Of a stretch of 64,000 nt of DNA, positions 18,034 through 26,251 are shown in pieces. Source of the DNA: Paraburkholderia kirstenboschensis (lineage in GTDB: Bacteria; Pseudomonadota; Gammaproteobacteria; Burkholderiales; Burkholderiaceae). A program made the translations under genes and the position numbers. The DNA lies in assembly GCF_904848585.1 (NCBI RefSeq), contig NZ_CAJHCR010000001.1, positions 1,426,001 to 1,490,000 on the forward strand. The letters are read 5' to 3'. Under the pieces are notes generated by a model. The model was not told where the DNA came from. It worked only from the letters and a program-made list of their open reading frames with translations, and did not search any database. Numbering within the stretch: the first letter of the stretch is position 1; each line of letters starts with the position of its first letter.

Positions 18034-18816
18034 TCAGACGGCAGTCACGCCGCCGTCCACGGCAAGAATCTGTCCGGTCATGTGCTTGCCTGCGTCACTG
18101 GCGAATAGCAGGGCTGCGCCCTTGAGATCGTCGTCATCACCGATGCGCTGCAGAGGCGCGCGCTGGGACAGTTTCTCGATGCCGACCTTCTCGATCGTTC
18201 CCCTCGTCATCTTCGACGGGAAGAAGCCCGGCGCGAGCGCATTGACGGTGATGCCGTACGGCCCCCACTCGCCGGCGAGCGCACGGGTGAAATTGACGAC
18301 CGCACCCTTGCTGGTGTTGTAAGCGATGGTCGGCTGGCCCGTGGGACCGTTGCCCCTGAGGCCGGCAATTGAGGCAAGGTTGATGATGCGGCCATAGCGA
18401 TTGGGGATCATCGACAGCTTTCCGATCTGCTGCGTGAGAAGAAAGATCGCCCGTACGTTCAGGTTCATGACCTTGTCCCAAGCCGAAAGCGGATGATCAG
18501 CCATGGTTGCGCCCCATGTGGCGCCAGCGTTGTTGACGAGGATGTCGACCTTGCCCAGGCGTTCAATCGCTTCGTTGGCGAGGCGCTCGACATCGTCCTC
18601 GTTGGCGTTGTCTGCCGCGATCCAGCTTGCGTCGACACCGAGGCCGGCCAGATGTACCTGTGCCGACTCAAGCGCGTCGGCCTTGCGCGCCGAGATCACC
18701 ACACGGGCACCCTGGGTGCCAAGCGCCTCGGCGATCTGCAGGCCCAAGCCGTTGGACCCGCCGGTGACGAGGGCCGTTCGGCCCTTCAGGTTGAAGAGAT
18801 CCGCCACAGCAGTCAT
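18034..18816 (-). CDS. Short-chain dehydrogenase/reductase
   Basis: A 260-residue SDR of the classical type. It shows TGGSNGLG (residues 18-25) for NAD(P) binding, NNAG, an active-site Ser in NLASIAG and the YNTSK pair Tyr166/Lys170, with PGFF and a C-terminal DGGVTAV. I chose ATG 18816 because AAGGAG precedes it; the frame is open 22 codons further. It would interconvert a hydroxy- and a ketoacyl or other alcohol/ketone. It is the first gene of the minus-strand SDR/crotonase/flavoprotein operon and is divergent from the TetR gene, with a dyad between them. Confidence 0.92.
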   Translation of the reverse strand: MTAVADLFNLKGRTALVTGGSNGLGLQIAEALGTQGARVVISARKADALESAQVHLAGLGVDASWIAADNANEDDVERLANEAIERLGKVDILVNNAGATWGATMADHPLSAWDKVMNLNVRAIFLLTQQIGKLSMIPNRYGRIINLASIAGLRGNGPTGQPTIAYNTSKGAVVNFTRALAGEWGPYGITVNALAPGFFPSKMTRGTIEKVGIEKLSQRAPLQRIGDDDDLKGAALLFASDAGKHMTGQILAVDGGVTAV

Positions 18817-18944
18817 TAGAGTCTCCTTGTCGATGGATGGGGCCGGACATCCTGCAGGATGTAGATGCCTGGCGAAGGGCACGTCGTAGTCCTCCAGATC
18901 AATGCCAGGTTCGTCCGGTTCAGGCTTTGCAGTTATTGTCTATG

Positions 18945-18964
18945 TGCATGATGATTGTCATGCA
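18945..18964. promoter_or_regulatory. Candidate TetR operator, TGCATGA-N6-TCATGCA
   Basis: A perfect 7-6-7 inverted repeat lies in the 201-base gap between the divergent SDR operon and the TetR gene. Size and location are those expected of a TetR dimer site controlling both directions. Confidence 0.65.
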
Positions 18965-19017
18965 GGAGAATGACGGGCAAAATGCAGAATGTCAAGACAA
19001 GGTATGAGGTGCATTCG

Positions 19018-19584
19018 ATGGGACACTCACAGGCGGACAAGGCGCGCAGCAGAGAACGCATCTTGAGCCAGGCAGCCGAGCAAATCAGGGATGGCGGACT
19101 GCAATCCCTTAGTGTCGGGAAACTGATGCGCAGCGCCAACCTGACCCATGGCGGTTTCTATGGTCACTTCGCATCACGCTCGGAGTTGCTGGCGCACGCG
19201 CTCGAACGGGCGATGGAGGATGGCAAGGCCGCATTCGAGGCGAATCGGGGCGACGCGACGCCGGATTATGAGAAGACGGTGCGCAGCTACCTGAGTCGCC
19301 CGCATCGGGATTCACGCACAACAGGCTGTGCGATTGCGGCGCTCGCGGGCGACGTGGCGCGTGAGGACGAGCCGGTGCGCGAGACCATGTCGGCCCACAT
19401 CGAACGGTTCATCGATCAGATTGACACTGCGCTGAGCTCTGACGACCCTGACAAGGCGGTATTCGCTGTCAGCGCGATGATCGGAGCCCTGGTGGTTTCC
19501 CGGGTGATGGCCGACGAAAAGCGGTCTGACGCGGTGCTGGCCGCAGCCAAACGACAATTGCTGGCAATGCATGAACGGGAATGA
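19018..19584 (+). CDS. TetR-family transcriptional regulator
   Basis: A 188-residue repressor. The start MGHSQADKARSRERIL, with GAGGTG seven bases upstream, is the conserved N-terminus of this subgroup; upstream in-frame ATGs at 18970 and 18982 have poorer sites. The helix-turn-helix reads SLSVGKLMRSANLTHGGFYGHF, and the C-terminal ligand domain contains GCAIAALAGDVA. Divergent orientation to the SDR/crotonase/flavoprotein operon and the dyad at 18945-18964 suggest local repression relieved by an acyl-CoA or related metabolite. Confidence 0.92.
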   Translation: MGHSQADKARSRERILSQAAEQIRDGGLQSLSVGKLMRSANLTHGGFYGHFASRSELLAHALERAMEDGKAAFEANRGDATPDYEKTVRSYLSRPHRDSRTTGCAIAALAGDVAREDEPVRETMSAHIERFIDQIDTALSSDDPDKAVFAVSAMIGALVVSRVMADEKRSDAVLAAAKRQLLAMHERE

Positions 19585-19982
19585 GCCGTTACCCCCTGTC
19601 AGGACAGTCCGGCAGTCATCCGGGCGCATGGAGGAGGCCGGGACACGCCCCATTCCATATCGGCCTCGCTGTGCGCAACACTGAGCGCGTCATCAGGACC
19701 GCGGAAGGAGAGTTCATCAAACCCGCCACAGCGAACATCAAGTTCGCATTCCTGCATGGATTCAAACGTTGATTCCGACGGTGCCTCGTGGCCTCATTGG
19801 GGGTAGATGTGTATGGGCGGCGACACTGTCAAATGTCATTTGACAAGGTGTAAAGCGAACTGATCTCGACAAAAACGACCAATCGTTCGAAAATCACTAC
19901 AAAATTTTCGTTGCCCGTACGACTCGTCATGAGATGAACATGTCCTTGGCCGGACGGACACCAAAAGAATCCAGGAGACGGT
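19585..19982. other. 398-base region without a gene, holding a perfect 19-bp palindrome
   Basis: No supported gene is visible. A 63-codon frame at 19581-19772 overlaps the TetR stop and shows no family motif. The notable element is a 9-1-9 palindrome at 19827-19845, described separately. Confidence 0.6.
19827..19845. promoter_or_regulatory. Perfect palindrome TGTCAAATGtCATTTGACA
   Basis: Both 9-base arms match exactly around a single central base. It lies 138 bases before the start of an acyl-CoA ligase remnant and resembles a repressor operator left behind when that gene decayed. A related dyad-rich sequence (CAACTGtCAGTTG) lies at 23365-23377. Confidence 0.55.
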
Positions 19983-20370
19983 ATGACTTTCAAGGAGACG
20001 CTCGTTCCGGCCATGCGTCGCATTCAAGAAGCGTTCGCCCGGCATGCCGTGGCGTGTCCGAACCAGGCCGCGCCCGCCGACGAGTCGCACACGCTCACCT
20101 ATGGCGAGCCTGGCGAGGCCGTCGACGCACTTGCGCAACCGTCTGCGTGACGCGGGCGCGCGCAGGCGACTGTGAGCTGCTCGTCTATGTCGGCGAACTG
20201 ATGCTCGGGCCGCTGAATGACCTGGCGCAGCCGGAACCCGTGCAGGAGGACGAGGAGCAGGTCGCGGCCATGATCTATACGACGGGCACGACCGGCGCGC
20301 CTAAAGCCGCCATGCTCACCCACAAGAATCTCTCGTTCGTGGCCACCAGTAGCCAGCGCGTGCGCGGTCG
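19983..20370 (+). pseudogene. Acyl-CoA ligase (AMP-binding enzyme) remnant
   Basis: The frame from ATG 19983 encodes a normal ligase N-terminus (MTFKETLVPAMRRIQEAFAR, then HTLTYGEPGEAVDALA) and stops at 20150. Another frame then gives CELLVYVGELMLGPLN and the AMP-binding P-loop YTTGTTGAPKAAMLTHKN, after which homology ends near 20360. About 70-80 residues between the two pieces and the whole C-terminal two thirds are missing. It was probably a fatty- or aromatic-acid activating enzyme belonging to the surrounding acyl-CoA genes. Confidence 0.8.
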
Positions 20371-20585
20371 TTGCCTCGCGCGGTCGGGCGGTACACCGCT
20401 TACGTTGTCACTCAAGCAAGTATTCGAAAAAAACAATCGCTGCGCGGTGCGTCGGATCGGTTGCAACGTTCCTTGCCCAGCATAAGCAGAGTAGGCCGGC
20501 AAGCGTCCCCGTATTAAGGCCGTTGTGAGCGGTTTCGCCACAACGCCAATCGACTATTGACACTTGTGATGACAGGAGAGAGACG

Positions 20586-21818
20586 ATGTGGACAAAAGGG
20601 AAAGCGGTGTTGCTGGCGACCTGCACTGCGTTAGCGGTGCTCCCCAGCGTATCGGCAATTGCTACGCAGGCACAGCTCTCGCATGGTGTGGTCAAGATCG
20701 GGGTCCTGACCGACATGTCGAGCATTTATTCGACGCTCGGCGGACGCGGTGCCGTGCAAGCCGTCAAAATGGCGGCGGACGACTTCATGAAGGAGAACCC
20801 TGACATCAAGGTGGAAGTCGTCTATGCGGACCATCAAAGCAAAGCCGACATCGCAGCGAGCAAAGCGCGCGAATGGTTCGACCGTGACAACGTCGACATG
20901 GTTACTGATCTAACGAACTCGAGTGTCGCCTTTGCTGTTATCGACCTGGCCCGTCAGCGAAACAGGATTGCCATCGCGACAGGCCCGGCGAGTTCAGAGA
21001 TCACCAATTCGAAATGCACGCCCGTCAGCGTTCAATATGTGTATGACACGTACGCGCTAGGCCGCACAACCGCACGCGAGATGATGCGCCAAGGCGGTAA
21101 GACCTGGTACTTCGTCGCGGCCGATTACGCATTCGGCAAAGCATTGGTCAGCGATGCGTCGAATGCGATCAAGTCTGAGGGCGGCAGCGTTCTCGGGACT
21201 GCATGGGCCCCGATGCATAGCTCCGATTTCTCCACTTACCTGATGCAGGCGCAATCCTCCGGTGCCAAGGTGATCGGATTAGCCAATGCAGGCGGCGATT
21301 TTGTCAATGCGATGAAAGCGGCGCAGCAATTCGGGCTCACGCGTAGCGGCGGGCCTCAGATGGCCGGCTTGCTGGTCTTTCTTGCCGACGTGCATGCGAT
21401 CGGGTTGCAAGCAGCGCAGGGCCTCGAATTCTCCACTGCGTTTTACTGGGATCGGGATGAGGAGACACGCAAGTGGAGCAAAAGGTTCTTTGCATTGGCA
21501 AACCGTATGCCGGAGCAGACCGACGCGGGGGACTATTCGTCCACCTTGCATTATCTGCGGGCGGTAAAGGCCGCCGGAACCGACGAAACCGGCGTGGTCA
21601 TGAAGAAAATGCGGGAATTGCCTATCAACGACTTCTTTGCCAGGAACGGAAGAATTCGCGAGGATGGCCTGATGGTGCACGACATGTATCTCGTGGAGGC
21701 CAAGAAACCTTCCGAGTCGAAATACCCATGGGATTACTACACCGTAAAGGCCGTCATACCGGGTGAGAAGGCATTCAGGCCGTTGGCGGAAAGTGCATGT
21801 CCGCTTGTCAAGAAGTGA
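20586..21818 (+). CDS. ABC transporter substrate-binding protein, branched-chain amino acid (LivJ) type
   Basis: A 410-residue periplasmic binding protein. The signal peptide spans about residues 1-25 (MWTKGKAVLLATCTALAVL, cleavage near SAIATQA), followed by the type I fold starting KIGVLTDMSSIYSTLGG and ending with SACPLVKK. Proteins of this type capture amino acids, short amides or aromatic acids. AGGAGAGA precedes the ATG. No permease or ATPase is adjacent, so it is an orphan that must use a transporter encoded elsewhere, or is left over from a lost cluster. Ligand unknown. Confidence 0.92.
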   Translation: MWTKGKAVLLATCTALAVLPSVSAIATQAQLSHGVVKIGVLTDMSSIYSTLGGRGAVQAVKMAADDFMKENPDIKVEVVYADHQSKADIAASKAREWFDRDNVDMVTDLTNSSVAFAVIDLARQRNRIAIATGPASSEITNSKCTPVSVQYVYDTYALGRTTAREMMRQGGKTWYFVAADYAFGKALVSDASNAIKSEGGSVLGTAWAPMHSSDFSTYLMQAQSSGAKVIGLANAGGDFVNAMKAAQQFGLTRSGGPQMAGLLVFLADVHAIGLQAAQGLEFSTAFYWDRDEETRKWSKRFFALANRMPEQTDAGDYSSTLHYLRAVKAAGTDETGVVMKKMRELPINDFFARNGRIREDGLMVHDMYLVEAKKPSESKYPWDYYTVKAVIPGEKAFRPLAESACPLVKK

Positions 21819-21899
21819 TGTTGTCCGCCGGCGCGGTGCCGCAGAATTCAATCCGCGAGCAGCCGAAGCAATCGGTGCGGAAGGTCCCGGCACATTGGT

Positions 21900-22224
21900 C
21901 GTAGCGAATAATCGAACGCAACGGCGAGCGTTGCCGTCGCATCGTCAGACCGGCCCGGCGTCGTTCGAGATGCCGGTTTTCGCCCCGGCGCTGGTCTACT
22001 CTGCTGCCGAGGTGCGCGGCTGGTTCATCTTCTCGTGGCGCGCGCGAAACGCGGCGAGTGAAAGCAGCCGGACGCTGAGCAGTCTGCTCGATCGTATGGC
22101 CGAGGGCACGTTGAAGCCGCCGGTAGCGTGCCGCTACGGCGTCGATCGCGCACACGAAGCCTTCGCGGCCGCCGAAAGCGCAGCACACGACGCCAGGCCG
22201 CTGCCGGCGTTCGCGCAGCGCTGA
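21900..22224 (+). pseudogene. C-terminal fragment of a zinc-type alcohol dehydrogenase/quinone oxidoreductase
   Basis: The 3' part of a frame ending at 22224 encodes EVRGWFIFSWRARNA, LLDRMAEGTLKPPVACRYGV and DRAHEAFAAAESAAHD. This matches the C-terminal substrate domain of medium-chain dehydrogenase/reductases. The N-terminal zinc and Rossmann domains are absent, so it is a remnant. The assignment rests on a short region. Confidence 0.6.
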
Positions 22225-22370
22225 ACTTCGCCTAATGCCACCAGCGACGCAAAGCCATCGTCGCTATTCGCATGAAGGCCATGGTTGACGCAGACTTAAA
22301 CTATCGGCCTATGCCGCAAACGGGAAGCGGTTGCATGCGATCGCCACGCAATCGCACGCACCATCAAACC

Positions 22371-23282
22371 ATGGACCTGAACCTGATCGGCCTGTTCGTC
22401 GAGATCGTCGAATCGCGTAGCCTCAGCGCGGCCGCGCGCAAGCTGGGGATGACGCGCGCGAATATCAGTCAGCGGCTCAAACTGCTGGAACGCGAAACGG
22501 GCGCGCAATTGCTGCGCCGCTCGACCCGCAGCTTGGAACTGACGCAAGCTGGCCACACGCTGTACGAATGCGGGCAGCGCATGCTCGAAGACCTCAGCAC
22601 GGCGCGGGCCTCTATCGACAGCCTCGGCCAGACCTTGAGCGGCCGGGTTCGTATCAGCGTGCCCACCGGTTTCGGCAGGATGTTTCTCGGCGGCAAGCTG
22701 CTGGAGTTCGCGCGCATGCATCCGGGCATCACGCTCACGGTCACGTTCAACAACCGGATCGAAGACATGATCGCAGCGGAAGTCGACGTCGCGATACGAA
22801 TCACGGTGACGCCGCCGCTCGATTACGTGGCGCGCAACATCTGTTCGATCGACTGGAACCTGGTTGCGTCAGCCGACTACGTCAACCAGCACGGTCCGAT
22901 CGACTGCCCGAGCGACCTCGAAAAGCAGACGCTGATCGCCTCAGCGTATCCCGGCCGTCGCGTCACGATGACGCTCACGCACCGTGAGGACGAGACAGAC
23001 GTCCACGTGATCACGATGCAGCCTGCACTACAGTCATCGGACTATCCGTTTCTGACGGAAGCCGTGTGTCGGGGCATGGGCATCGGACTGCTGCCGGCCT
23101 ACGTGCCGCATGCGCCGACGAGCTGCGAATTGCTGCGAGTCCTGCCGCATTTTCGCGTGGCCGGCATGCAGAACACGTTGTATATCGTGACGCTGCCCAA
23201 TCGCTATCCGTCGACCGCGACGCAAGCCCTGATCGACTATCTGCGCGCGGAAATCCTGTCGCTCGCCCAAACCTGGAGCTAG
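22371..23282 (+). CDS. LysR-family transcriptional regulator
   Basis: A 303-residue regulator. The protein starts MDLNLIGLFVEIVESRSLSA (ATG 22371), with the helix-turn-helix SAAARKLGMTRANISQRLKLL and then a LysR substrate domain (RVRISVPTGFGRMFLG onward). This belongs to the CrgA/DsdC-like group whose members often control oxidoreductases or degradative operons. It is 560 bases upstream of, and in the same direction as, the thiolase/acyl-CoA dehydrogenase operon, with a gene remnant and a dyad-rich stretch between. It may control that operon. The frame is open upstream to 22272 but without a better start. Confidence 0.9.
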   Translation: MDLNLIGLFVEIVESRSLSAAARKLGMTRANISQRLKLLERETGAQLLRRSTRSLELTQAGHTLYECGQRMLEDLSTARASIDSLGQTLSGRVRISVPTGFGRMFLGGKLLEFARMHPGITLTVTFNNRIEDMIAAEVDVAIRITVTPPLDYVARNICSIDWNLVASADYVNQHGPIDCPSDLEKQTLIASAYPGRRVTMTLTHREDETDVHVITMQPALQSSDYPFLTEAVCRGMGIGLLPAYVPHAPTSCELLRVLPHFRVAGMQNTLYIVTLPNRYPSTATQALIDYLRAEILSLAQTWS

Positions 23283-23349
23283 ACCGGGCCCACATCAACA
23301 GGCGCGTCATCTCGCCCCGCAAGAGTTTCCCGCGTCCGGCGTCAATTTT

Positions 23350-23377
23350 CAGTTAACAGTTCGTCAACTGTCAGTTG
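23350..23377. promoter_or_regulatory. Dyad-rich stretch before the acyl-CoA operon
   Basis: Overlapping inverted repeats ACAGTT-N4-AACTGT (23356-23371) and CAACTGtCAGTTG (23365-23377) follow a GTTAAC. The cluster lies downstream of the LysR gene and ahead of the FadJ remnant and thiolase gene, where a regulatory site for the operon would be expected. Confidence 0.45.
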
Positions 23378-23440
23378 GATTGTCAATGCGCGCTGCGCAT
23401 TCAACAATCAGTCAACACGAAATACATGGAGACGCGGAAT

Positions 23441-23800
23441 ATGACTTCCGACCCGACCGCACACGCCATCAGGCGTGAGCTGCGCAACCGTATTCCTGTC
23501 GTCACCGTCGACAATCCACCCCTGCTACATGGCGGCGATGATCAACGAAGGCGCGAACGTCGTGCATCAGCGCATCGCGCTGCGTCCGCTCGATGTGGAC
23601 GTGACGTTGCTCTACGGCTATGGCTTTGCGCGCCATCGCGGCGGCCGATGCAATACGCCGACACCGTTGGTCTTGCGAAGGTGCCCGCCGACATCCGCGA
23701 GTTCGCCAAATAGCACCCGGTGTTCTGGCAACCGTCGCCGCTGATCGTCGATCTCGACGAGCGCGGCGCCACGCTGCCGAGCCTCAACCACACCGCCTGA
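23441..23800 (+). pseudogene. Remnant of a multifunctional enoyl-CoA hydratase/3-hydroxyacyl-CoA dehydrogenase (FadJ/FadB type)
   Basis: From ATG 23441 the N-terminus of a fusion beta-oxidation enzyme is seen (RIPVVTVDNPP). It jumps directly, in another frame, to the enzyme's C-terminal domain (AAMINEGANVVHQRIALRPL, then [18 protein letters not shown]). A return to the first frame gives [20 protein letters not shown], an in-frame TAG at 23711, then [18 protein letters not shown] up to the original stop at 23800. Roughly 600 residues are deleted. Start and stop regions survive, so this is an internal deletion plus frameshifts. Confidence 0.85.
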
Positions 23801-23838
23801 TCCGTTCAACTCTTCATCTCTCTTTGCCGACTCAGACC

Positions 23839-25020
23839 ATGCGAGAAGCCGTCATTGTCTCCACCGCGCGCACGCCGCTGACCAAAGCGCATCGTGGAGA
23901 ATTCAACATCACACCCGGTCCCACGCTCGCTTCGTTCGCCGTGCGAGCAGCCGTACAACGCTCGGGCATCGACCCGGAACTGATCGAGGATGCGATCCTC
24001 GGCTGCGGCTATCCGGAAGGCAACACGGGCCGCAACATCGCGCGCCAGAGCGTGATCCGCGCGGGCTTGCCGCTGTCGATCGCCGGCACGACGGTGACGC
24101 GCTTCTGCGCGTCCGGCCTGCAGGCCATCGCGATGGCGGCCGGCCGCATCGTTGTCGACGGCGCGCCGGCGATGATCGCGGGCGGCGTCGAAAGCATTTC
24201 CAGCATCCGCACGCGTGAAGACGGCGTGACCGCGCTCGACCCGTGGGTCGTCGAGCACAAGCCGTCGCTCTACATGACGATGATCGACACCGCCGACATC
24301 GTGGCGCAGCGCTACGGCATCAGCCGTGAAGCGCAGGACCGTTTCTCGGTAGAGAGCCAGCGGCGCACGGCGCAAGCACAACTCGCCGGCCGCTATGCCG
24401 ACGAGATCGTGCCCGTGACGACCACGATGGCCGTAACCGACAAGGAGACGGGCACTGTCAGTCAGCGCGAGGTGACGGTCTCTGCCGATACCTGCAATCG
24501 CCCCGGCACCACCATGGAGGCTCTTGCGAAGCTCGCTCCCGTCAAGGGTCCGGAAAAGTACATCACGGCAGGCAACTCGTCACAGTTTTCCGACGGTGCT
24601 TCGGCCTGCGTGGTGATGGAAGCGAAAGCCGCCGAGCGCGCGAACCTCGCCCCGCTCGGTGCATTCCGGGGCCTTGCGGTAGCCGGCTGCGAACCGGATG
24701 AAATGGGTGTCGGCCCGGTGCTCGCCGTGCCGAAGCTGCTCGCACGCCATGGGCTGACGGTCGGCGACATCGGTCTGTGGGAACTCAACGAAGCTTTCGC
24801 GTCGCAGGCAGTCTATTGCCAGCAGCGCCTGGGCATTCCGTCCGAGCGCCTCAACGTCGACGGCGGCGCGATCTCCATTGGCCATCCGTACGGCATGACG
24901 GGCTCGCGACTCGTGGGCCACGCCCTCATCGAGGGCCGCCGTCGCGGCGTCAAGTACGCAGTCGTCACGATGTGCATCGCGGGCGGCATGGGCGCCGCTG
25001 GCCTGTTCGAAATCTATTGA
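23839..25020 (+). CDS. Acetyl-CoA acetyltransferase / thiolase
   Basis: A 393-residue thiolase that cleaves 3-ketoacyl-CoA with CoA (or condenses acetyl-CoA). The nucleophile is Cys90 in [11 protein letters not shown]. The active-site [11 protein letters not shown]is and the second Cys in [12 protein letters not shown] are present, and the C-terminus GLFEIY is complete. Start ATG 23839 gives [20 protein letters not shown], the normal family start. It is the first intact gene of an operon with two acyl-CoA dehydrogenases, a crotonase, a CoA-transferase and a flavoprotein, and it directly follows the remnant of a multifunctional hydratase/dehydrogenase. Confidence 0.95.
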   Translation: MREAVIVSTARTPLTKAHRGEFNITPGPTLASFAVRAAVQRSGIDPELIEDAILGCGYPEGNTGRNIARQSVIRAGLPLSIAGTTVTRFCASGLQAIAMAAGRIVVDGAPAMIAGGVESISSIRTREDGVTALDPWVVEHKPSLYMTMIDTADIVAQRYGISREAQDRFSVESQRRTAQAQLAGRYADEIVPVTTTMAVTDKETGTVSQREVTVSADTCNRPGTTMEALAKLAPVKGPEKYITAGNSSQFSDGASACVVMEAKAAERANLAPLGAFRGLAVAGCEPDEMGVGPVLAVPKLLARHGLTVGDIGLWELNEAFASQAVYCQQRLGIPSERLNVDGGAISIGHPYGMTGSRLVGHALIEGRRRGVKYAVVTMCIAGGMGAAGLFEIY

Positions 25021-25032
25021 GGGAAACAGGAT

Positions 25033-26241
25033 ATGGATCTGAACTTTACCCCCGAAGAGGAAGCCTTTCGCGAGCGCGTCGTGCGCTTCCTGAAAGACAA
25101 ACTGCCGCCGAGGCTCTCCGGCAAGGTGCGCAACGGCTTGCGCCTCACGCGCGGCGACATGGCCGAATGGCACGCGATCCTGAACGAACAGGGCTGGCTC
25201 GCGAATCACTGGCCCGAACAATACGGCGGCCCGGGCTGGAATGCCGTGCAGAAGTTCATCTTCGAAAACGAGTGTGCGCTGGCGGGCGCGCCGCGCATCG
25301 TGCCGTTCGGCGTGAACATGCTCGGTCCCGTACTCATCAAGTACGGCAGCGAAGCGCAGAAACGTCACTGGCTGCCGCGCATCCTCGATGGCTCCGACTG
25401 GTGGTGCCAGGGCTATTCGGAGCCGGGTTCGGGTTCCGATCTCGCATCGGTGAAGACGAGCGCGGTGCGCGGCATCGACGACGAAGGCGAGCACTACGTC
25501 GTCAACGGCCAGAAGACGTGGACGACGCTCGGCCAGCACGCGAACATGATTTTTTGTCTCGTGCGCACGGCGACGGATGTACGCAAGCAGGAGGGCATCA
25601 GCTTCCTGCTGGTCGACATGAACTCGCCCGGCGTCGAAGTGCGTCCCATCATCACGCTCGAAGGCGAACACGAGATCAACGAAGTGTTCTTCACCGATGT
25701 GCGCGTGCCCGCCGCGAATCTCGTCGGTGAAGAAGACAGGGGCTGGACGGTCGCCAAGTATCTGCTGACCTACGAGCGCACCAACATCGCGGGCGTCGGC
25801 TTTTCAGTTGCGGCGCTGGCGCGCTTGCGCGGCGCGGCGCAGAAGGTGACGCGCAACGGCCGCCCGCTCGCCGACGATCCGTTCTTCGCGGCGCGCCTTG
25901 CCCGCGTCGAAATCGACCTGGAGAACATGAAGACGACCAACCTGCGCGTGATCGCCGCGGTATCGGGCGGCGGCGTGCCGGGTGCGGAGAGCTCGATGCT
26001 CAAGATTCGCGGCACGGAGATTCGCCAGGAATTGTCGTCGTTGACGCGCCGCGCGATGGGGCCATACGCACAGCCGTTTGTCGAGGAGGCGCTGCACGAA
26101 GGTTTCGACGACGCGCCGATCGGCCCCGACGAGGCCGCGAGCGCCGCCGCGCTCTACTTCAACAACCGCAAGCTGTCGATTTTCGGCGGCTCCAACGAAA
26201 TCCAGAAGAACATCATCTCGAAGATGATCTTGGGACTGTAA
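25033..26241 (+). CDS. Acyl-CoA dehydrogenase (large subfamily, ACAD)
   Basis: A 402-residue FAD enzyme that introduces the alpha-beta double bond in acyl-CoA. The segment GYSEPGSGSDLASVKTSA and WTTLGQHA form the flavin/substrate site, and the C-terminal FGGSNEIQKNIISKMILGL binds the FAD of the partner subunit. It starts 12 bases after the thiolase stop and is followed 10 bases later by a shorter homologue. Such adjacent pairs can form heteromeric dehydrogenases, as in the steroid side-chain ACADs of actinobacteria. The substrate is not evident. Confidence 0.94.
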   Translation: MDLNFTPEEEAFRERVVRFLKDKLPPRLSGKVRNGLRLTRGDMAEWHAILNEQGWLANHWPEQYGGPGWNAVQKFIFENECALAGAPRIVPFGVNMLGPVLIKYGSEAQKRHWLPRILDGSDWWCQGYSEPGSGSDLASVKTSAVRGIDDEGEHYVVNGQKTWTTLGQHANMIFCLVRTATDVRKQEGISFLLVDMNSPGVEVRPIITLEGEHEINEVFFTDVRVPAANLVGEEDRGWTVAKYLLTYERTNIAGVGFSVAALARLRGAAQKVTRNGRPLADDPFFAARLARVEIDLENMKTTNLRVIAAVSGGGVPGAESSMLKIRGTEIRQELSSLTRRAMGPYAQPFVEEALHEGFDDAPIGPDEAASAAALYFNNRKLSIFGGSNEIQKNIISKMILGL

Positions 26242-26251
26242 GAGGATCGCG

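Noticed and set aside
19581..19772. A 63-codon frame after the TetR gene
   Set aside because: Overlaps the TetR stop codon, has no ribosome site and no family similarity that I can recognise.
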